From the NCBI GenBank assembly GCA_038226305.1, contig JBBRQN010000017.1:1-58407 (forward strand): a DNA stretch of 58,407 nt. The letters are read 5' to 3'. The translations under genes were made by a program, and so were the position numbers. Shown here in pieces: positions 1 through 7,971 of the stretch. The notes below the pieces were generated by a model. The model searched no databases. It saw only the letters and a program-made list of their open reading frames with translations, and had not been told where the DNA came from. The stretch is from JASLDZ01 sp038226305 (GTDB lineage Bacteria > Pseudomonadota > Alphaproteobacteria > Caulobacterales > Caulobacteraceae). Numbering within the stretch: position 1 is the stretch's first letter; every line of letters starts with the position of its first letter.

Positions 1-1
1 C

Positions 2-1396
2 CTGAAGAAGGGCCTGTTCGACACGGTGATCTATGACGAGGCCTCACAGATGCCGATCGAATACGCCCTGCCGAGTCTATTCCGCAGCCGCTCGATGATC
101 GTCAGCGGCGACGAGAAGCAGATGCCGCCAACCAACTTCTTCTCGAGCAAGGCCGAGAGCGACGAAGCCGAGGTCTTCGAGGGGGACGAGGCCGACGAGG
201 GGATCGACGAGGTGGAGCGCGAGGCGCTCGTCGAAACCTGGAACCGCCGCGAGATTAAGGACTGCCCCGATCTGCTTCAGCTGGCCAAGACCGTGCTGCC
301 GTCCACCACCCTGCAGATCCACTACCGCTCGCTCTACCGCGAGCTGATCGAGTTCTCGAACCCTGCCTTCTACGGTGGCCGGCTGTCCGTACCCGCCCGC
401 CATCCCGACGCGGAGATCCGCCGAATCCGGCCGATCGAGCTGGTGCGGGTCGACGGGTCTTACATGGACCAGACCAACCCGGCCGAGGCCAACAGGGTGG
501 TCGAGGTGGTCGCCGGGTATTGGAAGGCCGAGGCGGGCGCGCGCCGAACCCTCGGTGTTGTGACCTTCAACCGCAAGCAGGCAGACCTGATCGAAGAGGT
601 GCTGGAGGCGCGGGCCGTGCGCGATCCGGCCTTTCGCGCGGCCCTGGCCCAGGAGCGGGACCGGATCGAGGAAGGCGAGGACATGGGGTTCTTCGTCAAG
701 AACGTCGAGAACGTGCAGGGCGACGAGCGGGACGTCATCGTCTTCTCCTCCACCTTCGGCCGCAACGATCAGGGCACCTTCCGGCGGGCTTTCGGCGTCC
801 TGGGCCAGGCGGGCGGCGAACGCCGCCTCAACGTCGCCGTCACCCGAGCGCGCGAGAAGGTAGTGCTGGTGACCTCGATGCCGATCGCCGAAATCTCCGA
901 CCTGCTCACCACGCGCCGCGCGGCCGCCAGTCCACGGGACTTCCTGCAGGCCTATTTCGAATACGCCAGGATGATCTCCGACGGCGAACTGGAGAACGCC
1001 CAGGGCCTCACCGCCCGCCTGATGGGCGATCGCCGCGACGACGCCCGGGGCCAGGACCTCGATCAGGACGGGTTCCAGACGGCGGTCGCGAACTATATCG
1101 CATCCCTGGGCTGGACGGCGCAGTCGGCGACCGACACCGGCGCCTTCACCCTGGACTTCGCCATCGAAGATCCGCGCACTGGCCTCTACGGCATCGGCAT
1201 CGAATGCGACGCGCCGCGCCACGCCCTGCTGGCGGAGGCGCGGGCCCGGGAGATGTGGCGCCCAAGCGTTCTGCGGCGCTCGATCCCGGTGGTCCATCGG
1301 GTCTCCAGCCACGGCTGGTTCCATCGCCCCGAGGCGGAGAAAACTCGCTTGCGCACCGCCATCGCCCAAGCCCTCAAGTCGGGGCTCGCGGCATGA
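2..1396 (+). CDS. Superfamily 1 DNA2/NAM7-type helicase with C-terminal nuclease-like domain (5' partial)
   Basis: The frame is open to the left edge, so the N-terminus and the Walker A motif are missing; 464 residues are visible. The first residues contain helicase motif II (YDEAS, about residues 11-15), then motif III (SGDEKQMPP), motif V (VQGDERDVIVFS) and motif VI (LNVAVTRAREKV). After a linker, the last 110 residues (from DGFQTAVANYIASLGW, through the GIGIECD strand) look like the Vsr/MTES_1575-type restriction endonuclease domain often fused to such helicases. It is probably a DNA-unwinding and cleaving defence or repair enzyme. The stop overlaps the start of the next gene (ATGA), so the two are almost certainly co-translated. 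Substrate and partner functions are inferred. Confidence 0.85.
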   Translation: MKKGLFDTVIYDEASQMPIEYALPSLFRSRSMIVSGDEKQMPPTNFFSSKAESDEAEVFEGDEADEGIDEVEREALVETWNRREIKDCPDLLQLAKTVLPSTTLQIHYRSLYRELIEFSNPAFYGGRLSVPARHPDAEIRRIRPIELVRVDGSYMDQTNPAEANRVVEVVAGYWKAEAGARRTLGVVTFNRKQADLIEEVLEARAVRDPAFRAALAQERDRIEEGEDMGFFVKNVENVQGDERDVIVFSSTFGRNDQGTFRRAFGVLGQAGGERRLNVAVTRAREKVVLVTSMPIAEISDLLTTRRAAASPRDFLQAYFEYARMISDGELENAQGLTARLMGDRRDDARGQDLDQDGFQTAVANYIASLGWTAQSATDTGAFTLDFAIEDPRTGLYGIGIECDAPRHALLAEARAREMWRPSVLRRSIPVVHRVSSHGWFHRPEAEKTRLRTAIAQALKSGLAA

Positions 1397-2739
1397 GCGG
1401 GCCAAAGGTCGTGCGCATCGTCACGCGGGAGGAAATCCTCGCCCTCTGCGAAGGCCACCTCGCTCGGGTCGACGCGGCGATGGCCGAGTGGCTGCGGATC
1501 GGCCGGCGCAACGACTGCGTCTCGGACGTCGACATCGCTCAGGCCGAAGGCCGCATGGCGCGGCTGCGCGCCCTACTGAAGGCAGACCGATTCATGGACC
1601 TTCAGAAGCAAGCGCCTCAGGAGATCGCCTTCCTGCATCAGGACATGCAGAGCCGGCTGGTGAAGGTCGCCGACGCGGCGGCCCAGGCCCGGTCGGCGTC
1701 ACTGCGCCAAGGGGAGGCAGCAGCCGCCCTTTTGACGGCTCTGCGCAAGAAGGGCGCTGAACTCGCCCCGGATCTCGAAGCGGCCTTGACCAGGTCGGCG
1801 AACGGCCAGCCGGACCCCGAAGCACTGTCCCGGGGATTCGCCCTGCTGAGCGACGACACCCTCCCCAACGACGCGGCGCGCCATATCCTGGCGCAGAGCC
1901 TCAAGGACGGTGCCAAGACGCCCACGCTCGCCGAATGGATTTCGTGCCAGCAGGTGCCGCCCTTGGACCCCGTCCTCAACCGGTTCGAAAGGCGCCTCAC
2001 TGAACTCGCCTTGCTGTCCGAGCGCCAGGAGGCTGACGCCTTCGCGACCCGCCTTGCCGCTGCCCTGGCACCGGCCGCCGAAGCACGCCGCAGCCTGCTC
2101 CTGGACAGCCTCGATCTCGACTTCACCGCCGCTCTGATTGCGGCCCGCCAGCGCCAGGCCCTGACCCAGGACCTCCGGCTCACCTTGGCGGAACTGACGC
2201 TGGCCGACGCCGCTGCCGCCCGGACAATCTCGGTCCGCGCCGAGCGCCCTGACGTCGACCCGGCCCCGCTTCTCGCCGACGCTCAGGCGGCCCTCGCCAA
2301 GGCGCGCGACGCCCTGGCCGCCCAGGCGCGCCGCGCCGCGGTCCTGCAAAGCCTTGCGGGTCTCGGCTACGAAGTCGGCGAGGGCCTGACCACGGCCTGG
2401 GTCGACCAGGGCCGGGTGGTCCTGCGCAAGGCGGCCCAGCCGGACTACGGAGTCGAGATCTCCGGCAACCCGGCCGGCGCGCGGATGCAGATGCGGGTCG
2501 TCGCGTTCGGCGATGACGCCGGCGCCGCCGACACGGTGCGGGACCAGGACGCCGAGACTCAATGGTGCGGTGACGTCGCCACCCTTCAGGCAAGCATGGC
2601 GGCGGCCGGGGGCGGCCTGGTCATCGAACGGGCCCTGGGGATCGGCGCTACTCCGGTCAAACGGGTCGCGGCGCCGAGGGGGACCTTGAGCCGCGCGGCT
2701 CGGGAAGGGCTCGCGCCGCAAACTCGGAGCCGGACATAG
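1393..2739 (+). CDS. Helical protein of unknown function, partner of the helicase-nuclease
   Basis: The protein has 448 residues and I recognise no known domain. It begins with a distinctive segment, MSGPKVVRIVTREE, followed by long alanine-, leucine- and arginine-rich helices (roughly residues 20-340) that should form coiled coils, and a C-terminal alpha/beta part of about 110 residues (from about GLGYEVGEGL). No signal peptide or membrane segment is seen. The ATG at 1393 lies in the 4-nt ATGA overlap with the helicase stop, which decides the start. Tight coupling suggests a two-gene (or longer, leftward) module in which this protein senses, scaffolds or regulates the helicase. Function is not known. 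Confidence 0.8.
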   Translation: MSGPKVVRIVTREEILALCEGHLARVDAAMAEWLRIGRRNDCVSDVDIAQAEGRMARLRALLKADRFMDLQKQAPQEIAFLHQDMQSRLVKVADAAAQARSASLRQGEAAAALLTALRKKGAELAPDLEAALTRSANGQPDPEALSRGFALLSDDTLPNDAARHILAQSLKDGAKTPTLAEWISCQQVPPLDPVLNRFERRLTELALLSERQEADAFATRLAAALAPAAEARRSLLLDSLDLDFTAALIAARQRQALTQDLRLTLAELTLADAAAARTISVRAERPDVDPAPLLADAQAALAKARDALAAQARRAAVLQSLAGLGYEVGEGLTTAWVDQGRVVLRKAAQPDYGVEISGNPAGARMQMRVVAFGDDAGAADTVRDQDAETQWCGDVATLQASMAAAGGGLVIERALGIGATPVKRVAAPRGTLSRAAREGLAPQTRSRT

Positions 2740-2834
2740 GGCGAACGCGGCGGGGGTCGATCCGACCAAATCAAGGCGATCGGCGGCGGACGGTGGCGCG
2801 TTCCAGATGAGCGCCCAAAGTCTCCTCTCCTCCT

Positions 2835-3473
2835 TCAGAGGATCTCAAAGTCCTCCGCTACCGGCGGGAAGACGCGGCGCGCCACAAACAGCCCGGTGAT
2901 CGGTACGTTCGGGAAGCACTCATTGAGCTTGATCTTCATGGCGCGGAAATGCGTGCCGGCGGTCAGAACGTCATCAAGGATGCCAATAGCGCGGGGCGGA
3001 GGCACCGCGACGGCTTCGTTGATGACGTACAGATCCAAAAGCTCCTCGACTGTCACTCGGTCTTCACCGGCCCCGACCTCATGCGAAGCTGTGGTCGAAT
3101 CGCCCTGGATGACCAGGGTTCGCACATCGAGTGCGGGCCTGATCTGTCGCGCGATCTGCTCCATGCGATTGTCGAAGTCGGGATGGGCAGATGACTTGGA
3201 ACCCGGAATCGGAACGATGGTCGCGATGTCCAGCCACGCTGGATTGAGAGCCATGCGCAGGGTATTGGCGCATCCTGCAATCGCGTTGGTCTTATAACGG
3301 AGCTGGGCTGCGCTCGCGGTCGGCTTTTTCTTGAGATTATTGATCAGATTGTTGGTGGCGCTAAACGAGTAATCTCGGCCGCTGGTGTACTCATAGAGGT
3401 AGAGGCAGGCGTCCTCAGCCAGGAGGCGCGTGTGATCGACGCGATTGCTATCGTCGATCTCGGATAGCCTCAT
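2835..3473 (-). CDS. Phosphoribosyltransferase-like protein paired with DprA-like gene
   Basis: The 212-residue protein carries a PRPP-binding loop of the type I phosphoribosyltransferase fold (ILDDVLTAGTH, residues 165-175), like ComFC/ComF proteins. The preceding strand TIVPIPGSKS is the usual loop of this fold. It lacks the zinc-binding Cys cluster of ComF. It starts 3 nt after the stop of the upstream DprA-like gene, so the pair forms one operon. DprA and ComF are both DNA-uptake proteins in other bacteria, but here they sit together in an accessory region, so a role in handling foreign DNA is more likely than natural transformation. Codon use (NNLINNLKKK) is less GC-biased than in core genes. 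The substrate is unknown. Confidence 0.8.
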   Translation of the reverse strand: MRLSEIDDSNRVDHTRLLAEDACLYLYEYTSGRDYSFSATNNLINNLKKKPTASAAQLRYKTNAIAGCANTLRMALNPAWLDIATIVPIPGSKSSAHPDFDNRMEQIARQIRPALDVRTLVIQGDSTTASHEVGAGEDRVTVEELLDLYVINEAVAVPPPRAIGILDDVLTAGTHFRAMKIKLNECFPNVPITGLFVARRVFPPVAEDFEIL

Positions 3474-3476
3474 CGA

Positions 3477-4370
3477 TCAGCCCAGTGCCGCCCAGAGATC
3501 GTTGGCAGTATAAACCCGGATCGCACCTTCGGCCTCGAAACGGGCCGGCCAGGTCAGGTTCTGCTTCTGGAAGCACGAGTCGAGAATGAAGAGCTTGCGG
3601 CCTTGGTGCAGGGCGGCCCGGGCCTGGGTCAGGCTGCCGGATGTCTCACCGGCTTCGACGATCACCGTCGCTTCCGTCAACGCGCTCATGGTGACATTGC
3701 GCTCTGGAAAGAACAGCCGGTTCTGCGGCGGCGCCTGGCGCGCATAGCGCAACACGGGCACCTGCGAGATGACGAGCTGTTCATTGGCGATGCGTTCCTG
3801 CAGCGCCCTATTGGCGGCGGGGTACACCGAGCTGAGGGGTGTGCCGAGGACGGCGATGGTGCGGCCATTCTGGGCGAGCGCCTCAGTATGTGCGGCGGTA
3901 TCGATGCCTTCGGCGAGGCCGGAGACTACGGTGAAATCACGCTCGACCAGGGCGCGGGCGATTTGTTGGGCGCGCTTTACCCCCTCCGGCGAGGCCTTTC
4001 GACTGCCGACCACGGCGACGGCGCGCGCTTCGACAATCTCCCAGGCTCCCTGGTAGTATAGGAGTTCAACGGGATACCGGGCGTCGCGCAGCTTCTTGGG
4101 GTAGTCGCCCGCGTGGTTTATCCGAACACCGAAGCGGGCCACACCGGCCTTGGCGAAAATCGAGAAGACTTCGCTGGCGCATGCTTCCGCGGCGGCGCGT
4201 GACACCATGTCAGACGGCAGCGCCGTCGGATCCTTAGCAAAGCGGTCGGCGAGGCTTTTGAAGGTCGAGCCCTGTTCGAGCCAAAGCGCCTCGTAGGCGC
4301 CAATCTCGCGGCGCGGCGAGATCGGGGCTGCTAGAGCTGGACCGTCAGAACTGTAAGCCAGCAGCGCCAT
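3477..4370 (-). CDS. DprA-like DNA-processing protein
   Basis: The 297-residue protein has the DprA/Smf Rossmann-like core: GSRKAS (residues 122-127), SGLAEGID (150-157), FPERN (221-225) and EAGETSGS (239-246). These are the loops that bind single-stranded DNA in DprA. An N-terminal part of about 110 residues precedes the core, and the C-terminal winged-helix domain of many chromosomal DprA proteins is absent. The start at 4370 has a GGGAG ribosome binding site 5 nt upstream. It is the first gene of a two-gene operon with the phosphoribosyltransferase. A LexA-type box lies 96-110 nt upstream, so damage induction is plausible. It is probably an accessory paralogue rather than the housekeeping dprA. 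Confidence 0.85.
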   Translation of the reverse strand: MALLAYSSDGPALAAPISPRREIGAYEALWLEQGSTFKSLADRFAKDPTALPSDMVSRAAAEACASEVFSIFAKAGVARFGVRINHAGDYPKKLRDARYPVELLYYQGAWEIVEARAVAVVGSRKASPEGVKRAQQIARALVERDFTVVSGLAEGIDTAAHTEALAQNGRTIAVLGTPLSSVYPAANRALQERIANEQLVISQVPVLRYARQAPPQNRLFFPERNVTMSALTEATVIVEAGETSGSLTQARAALHQGRKLFILDSCFQKQNLTWPARFEAEGAIRVYTANDLWAALG

Positions 4371-4627
4371 TCAATCTCCCGCCTACGCGTAACACCACAC
4401 GATTCCAAGTCTCCCCCAAGGAGCGTCGGTTTGATGGCGAGCAGACACAACCGCGCCGCCCGTCTGTTCTTGTTATGTTCTTGTTCCTAGAGTCGGTCAA
4501 CGGGGAGGCAGGAACGCCGCAGGCTCTTGAAGGTCGCCTTTCTGGCGCGAAGCCTATGTCCGTTGATGGCGCATCTCGGACAACGGGGTAGCGCCTCTCT
4601 TTCTAGAGCCATTGGGCTGGGTTGCAC
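4371..4627. other. Intergenic region between methyltransferase and DprA-like operon
   Basis: This stretch holds no convincing gene. It contains the LexA-type box, a probable minus-strand promoter (TTGACC at 4495-4500) and the leader of the DprA-like gene. Small plus-strand frames that begin here run antisense into the methyltransferase and are not supported. Confidence 0.5.
4466..4480. promoter_or_regulatory. LexA (SOS) box, GTTC-N7-GTTC
   Basis: The site reads GTTCTTGTTATGTTC, an exact match to the GTTC-N7-GTTC operator known for LexA in Alphaproteobacteria; a further TTGTTC follows directly. It lies upstream of the DprA-like gene, whose minus-strand start is at 4370. A TTGACC -35-like element sits just beyond it on the minus strand (4495-4500). 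This would place the operon under SOS control. Confidence 0.65.
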
Positions 4628-6007
4628 CTACGCGCCCCAAGCCTGCGACACCGCCGGAGGCATTTCCACAGGAGCAACCGCCACGCCGCCAAGAGCTGGC
4701 CGCCGCACACGTGCGACCGTCTCAAAATCCTCCCCCGTGGCGGCGAGCACTGCAGCCTGCCCGGTCAGCCTCTGCCACCGTTGGATGATCACGTCGCAAT
4801 AGGCGGTATCGATCTCGACCAGGCGTGCCGAGCGCCCGGTCTTCTGAGCCGCGACGATGGTCGTGCCCGAGCCACCGAACATGTCGAGGACGATTTCCCC
4901 TCGGTGGCTCACGTCCCGCAGGCAGTCGGCCACCAGCGCGGTTGGCTTCACAGTGGGATGGAGCGCAAGCTCCTCAAGTCGCTCGGCCTTGAAGGTGTTT
5001 ACACCTGCATAGGTCCAGAGCGTCGTTCGGCTTCGGCCCTTTTCGCCTAGGCCGAAGGTGTTGGTGTGCGGCGCATTCCCAACCTTCCAGACCGTCACGA
5101 ACTCGGTCTGAGTCCGGTAGAAGGTGCCCATTCCGCCATTCGTGCGGGCCCATACGCAGATCCGCAGGAGCTGCAGGTTGCAAGCGTAGCCCGCCTCAAG
5201 AAGGTCGCCGAGGTGCTTGTCGTCCATGCAGAGATAGAGGATCGCGCCCTCACGGCAGGCGTCCGCCGCCGGACCGATCGCCGCCTTCAGGAACGCGACG
5301 AACTCCGGCCGGCTCATCTCGCCGGAAGCTTCGGCGAATTCGCGATGCTGCACTCGACCTCTGCCTGAGACGTTGCCGGCGATACGCACGTTGTAAGGCG
5401 GATCGGAGAACACCATCGCGGCCTCCTTCCCGTCCATCAGGATCCGCAGGACCTCAAGGTCCTTGGCGTCGCCGTTGATCAAACGGTGGCGACCCAGGAT
5501 CCACAGATCGCCGGTCCGGCTCACTGCGGTCTCAGGCGTGGGAGCCTCCGGGTAGCGATCTTCGCGCTGCGCCTTGGGCGAGGCATCGTCGGCATCGACG
5601 ATGAACTGATCCACCTCGGCTGGGTCAAAGCCTGTGTCCAGGATTTCGTAGTTGTTGTCGGTGAGCTCGATAAGGAGCTCGGAGCGGATGCTCACATCCC
5701 ATTCGCCCTTCAACGAAATGGCGTTCTCAGCCAACGCGAAAGCCTTCTTCTCGTCCTCGGTAAGGTCCTGGCTGCTGATGCAGGGCACCTCCTTCATGCC
5801 GAGGATTTTCGCCGCCTCTAGCCGATTGTGACCGGCGAGGATCACGTTGTCCTCGTCCTTCACGATGGGCGTGAAGATGCGGTAGCGGCGAAGCGCCCGG
5901 ACCAAAAGGTCAGTCTGCTTCTTGCTGTGCTTGCGCGCGTTCTTCGCGGCCGGTTTCAAAAGCTCGATGGGCACCATGTCGACGCGGCTCGGGAGGAAAT
6001 CGACCAT
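4628..6007 (-). CDS. ParB-like nuclease domain fused to DNA adenine/cytosine-N4 methyltransferase
   Basis: The 459-residue protein has an N-terminal ParB/Srx-like domain (about residues 8-110, with AGHNRLEAAKILG) and a C-terminal amino-methyltransferase. The catalytic motif IV is DPPY at residues 202-205 and the AdoMet-binding motif FGGSGT follows at 377-382, preceded by HPTVKP; DPPY before FxGxG is the beta-class order. All key motifs are intact. Proteins of this architecture occur in prophages and gene-transfer elements, where they methylate phage DNA and protect it from host restriction. No restriction enzyme is encoded next to it, so it is an orphan methylase. Its target sequence cannot be read from the gene. 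Confidence 0.9.
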   Translation of the reverse strand: MVDFLPSRVDMVPIELLKPAAKNARKHSKKQTDLLVRALRRYRIFTPIVKDEDNVILAGHNRLEAAKILGMKEVPCISSQDLTEDEKKAFALAENAISLKGEWDVSIRSELLIELTDNNYEILDTGFDPAEVDQFIVDADDASPKAQREDRYPEAPTPETAVSRTGDLWILGRHRLINGDAKDLEVLRILMDGKEAAMVFSDPPYNVRIAGNVSGRGRVQHREFAEASGEMSRPEFVAFLKAAIGPAADACREGAILYLCMDDKHLGDLLEAGYACNLQLLRICVWARTNGGMGTFYRTQTEFVTVWKVGNAPHTNTFGLGEKGRSRTTLWTYAGVNTFKAERLEELALHPTVKPTALVADCLRDVSHRGEIVLDMFGGSGTTIVAAQKTGRSARLVEIDTAYCDVIIQRWQRLTGQAAVLAATGEDFETVARVRRPALGGVAVAPVEMPPAVSQAWGA

Positions 6008-6076
6008 TTTATATAGGCTCCGATAAGTATGGGGCCGAAGGCGCGCTCAGCGGAGCGCAAGCCAGCTTCACCAGGT

Positions 6077-6087
6077 GGGGGGGGGGG
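6077..6087 (+). repeat. Homopolymeric G11 tract
   Basis: Eleven consecutive G residues, followed by AGGAGGAGG, lie in the 165-nt spacer between the DUF5681-like gene and the methyltransferase (C11 on the coding strand). Such tracts are prone to slippage. It lies 70-80 nt upstream of the methyltransferase start and does not fall in either reading frame, so any effect would be on transcription or mRNA structure. Confidence 0.9.
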
Positions 6088-6172
6088 AGGAGGAGGCCGC
6101 CGGACGCACGAGCAACGCTCGGGTCCGGCGGTAACTTCGAAACAGGGCAACTCGAGCGCACACGTAGGCGCG

Positions 6173-6706
6173 CTAGAGTTCCCGGCTCCTGCGGCGAAGC
6201 TTTTCAACCTCGTCGAGCAGCTCAGGTGTGAGCCGCCCGCCATCGCGAGTTAAGCGAACGACCAGGTCCTCCAGGCGCTTGAGCCGCTCAGCCAAGTCGC
6301 GGTCTTTCAACAACATCTCTGTGACCATCGCCTCCTGGCGCGCCATCACCCAGCGCTGGTGAGGCGCATGGCCCTTCGCAGCCTTCGTCATAATCGACTC
6401 GAGAATGATCGAGTTGACCGTCCGGCTCACTGGCCCCTCAGGCGTCATGACCGTGCGTGGCGCTTCCATGGCCGCAAGAAACTCTCGCCTGAGGTGCGCC
6501 GGGCTTAATGGGCGCACCTCCCTCGTGCGCCGTTTGCCGAGGATGTTGCCTGACTCTTTAGGCAACCATCTTCCCCGAGCATCTCGCTTGGGCTTCTCGG
6601 GTTTGCGATAAAGTCTATCTGCAAGTCTTAGGCTAGCCTGGTCGATTGCGTCCAAATCCTCGCGCCGAGCCTCCAGCTCACCGATGGTCTTCTCTTTATC
6701 TATCAT
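6173..6706 (-). CDS. DUF5681-like phage-type protein
   Basis: The 177-residue, charged, helical protein contains GRWLPKESGNILGKR (about residues 45-59), which matches the GRF-KG-SGNP-GR signature of DUF5681 proteins found beside phage terminase and methylase genes. I chose the ATG at 6706 because a perfect AGGAGG lies 9 nt upstream; an in-frame start 48 nt earlier lacks one. It lies upstream of the methyltransferase on the same strand, the usual neighbourhood in prophage packaging regions, but no terminase large subunit is present here. It may bind DNA; the function is not established. Confidence 0.7.
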   Translation of the reverse strand: MIDKEKTIGELEARREDLDAIDQASLRLADRLYRKPEKPKRDARGRWLPKESGNILGKRRTREVRPLSPAHLRREFLAAMEAPRTVMTPEGPVSRTVNSIILESIMTKAAKGHAPHQRWVMARQEAMVTEMLLKDRDLAERLKRLEDLVVRLTRDGGRLTPELLDEVEKLRRRSREL

Positions 6707-6757
6707 GGCATCAGCCTCCTGCTGCCGGCAACCGATTTGCCGCCCGAATGACACGCC

Positions 6758-6786
6758 AATATAGTAAATCGACCGACAGGCAAGTC
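6758..6786 (-). promoter_or_regulatory. Possible promoter of the DUF5681-like gene
   Basis: On the minus strand TATATT (6763-6758) lies 52 nt upstream of the start codon and GACTTG (6786-6781) is 17 nt before it. The -35 match is poor, so this is only a candidate. The region is locally AT-rich compared with the flanks. Confidence 0.3.
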
Positions 6787-7931
6787 CTAAAGCACAGTTA
6801 TCCGCGGTTCCTTCTGGGCGGTGGGTGTGAATTAAAGGTCATTTGCACAAGTAATGCAAGTCTAATGGAGCTTTTTACGGCCTAACAAATGGCATATGCT
6901 CACGGCAAACTTTCATTCGCAACTAAGCCAACTTTTTAATGGCCGAATTCACACCAAATCAATTTGATTCCACGCAACTTACCAAAGAGCTTGAAGCCTT
7001 AACCTTACGATATGTGGAAGCATCCAACTTTGCGGCTATTTTCATCGCTAACTCGTTCTCGTCGTGCCTTAACGATTTACGAACTGGCCTCTTTACGCGC
7101 GCGCAATAGCCAACTTTTACCAATGTATTTGATTGCGGCTATTGGCTAACGCAAGCGAAGCGATGTCGTAAGCGATCAAAACGGCTCGGCTAAAGCGATA
7201 ACCGTATCTCCGGCGCCAACGCGCAACGGAACCGGACTACCAGCCCGGCTTATCAAAACGGCGTGGATAAGATTTTGCCGGCGCCCTATCCCAAAGAAAA
7301 ATCAAATGCAGCTTAGACCAAGGTCGTGAAGCCCACTTGCATCGCCTGTGCACCTTCCGTGCACCGCGCTTGCTCTGGACGTGCAAGCCACGTGCTCCGC
7401 ACGTGCTGATCAAGCCGCGGTTAATGCGAAACCGTGTGAAAAGTTACGCAAATACAGGAGCCTGGCCCGAGTTTAGTTCGGTCTGCCGACCTAGAAAATG
7501 CGGAGCAGGTGGCGGTCGAGAAAAGGGCGGTGGGGCGGATGCCTGGCCGGTTCAGAGGTAGGAAGGGCTGGGACTTACGAGCCCTGCTGCAGGCCGGAAC
7601 TAGACAGAGCGCATAAGAGACCTGCTCGTAACCGGTAGAGACTGGAGGCTCGAAAGTGGCCGTTAGGCTCGGATCTGCGGCGAGGTGATCGCGGGCGCAA
7701 GTACGTCGATTGGGGGCTTTAGCTCGAGTGCGGCGCCCTTAGCCAAGAGGCCGATGAGGAAGCAGTGGACCGGGAGAGCCTCGGCTCACGGCAACAGAGG
7801 CGGTGAACCCCTATCGTAAGGCGCGGACAACGCCCGACAATTCGACTCTGGCAGCGCTCGCGGGGAAAGTCGTTAACGCAGAACGACTTAAGTGTCGGCG
7901 AAACGGTACCTGGCGTTGCGGTGGCCGACCT

Positions 7932-7967
7932 CCCCCCATCGAAAAGTAGAGACAAATCAATGGGGGG
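7932..7967 (-). terminator. Hairpin just downstream of tRNA-Ser
   Basis: CCCCCCAT at 7932-7939 pairs with ATGGGGGG at 7960-7967 across a 20-nt loop. On the minus strand it begins 5 nt after the tRNA CCA end. It may terminate or process the tRNA transcript, but no T-run follows. Confidence 0.4.
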
Positions 7968-7971
7968 TGGT

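Larger units (their letters stand above)
1..7971. mobile_element. Probable genomic island or prophage remnant ending at tRNA-Ser
   Basis: This stretch differs from the rest of the window. It carries a helicase-nuclease, a DprA-like/phosphoribosyltransferase pair, a ParB-methyltransferase fusion and a DUF5681-like protein, all typical of accessory DNA. Its right part has clearly lower GC and 1.3 kb without genes. It stops at the 3' CCA end of a tRNA-Ser gene, a common integration point for tyrosine-recombinase elements. From base 8300 on, the genes are core Caulobacterales functions. No integrase and no second copy of the tRNA 3' end were seen in the window, so the boundary is inferred and the left limit lies outside. 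Confidence 0.5.
6707..7971. other. Gene-free, lower-GC stretch of 1.3 kb
   Basis: I see no gene here. The part from about 6780 to 7330 is much richer in A and T than the rest of the window. It has short repeats: GCCAACTTTT near 6929 and 7112, ATCAAAACGGC near 7177 and 7254, CAATAGCC with its reverse complement GGCTATTG near 7108 and 7136, and a CACGTGC-TCC-GCACGTG palindrome at 7389-7405. A CGTGGATAA near 7265 is one base off a DnaA box. A frame at 7337-7561 has no family resemblance or ribosome binding site. The stretch may be the decayed edge of the integrated element. Confidence 0.6.

Noticed and set aside
77..1405. Long minus-strand frames opposite the helicase and partner
   Set aside because: Antisense shadow of a GC-rich gene; composition is Arg/Gly/Pro-rich with no family signature, whereas the plus strand has clear helicase motifs.
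7337..7561. 74-codon frame in the gene-free region
   Set aside because: No ribosome binding site, Arg/Pro/Cys-rich composition and no resemblance to any family.
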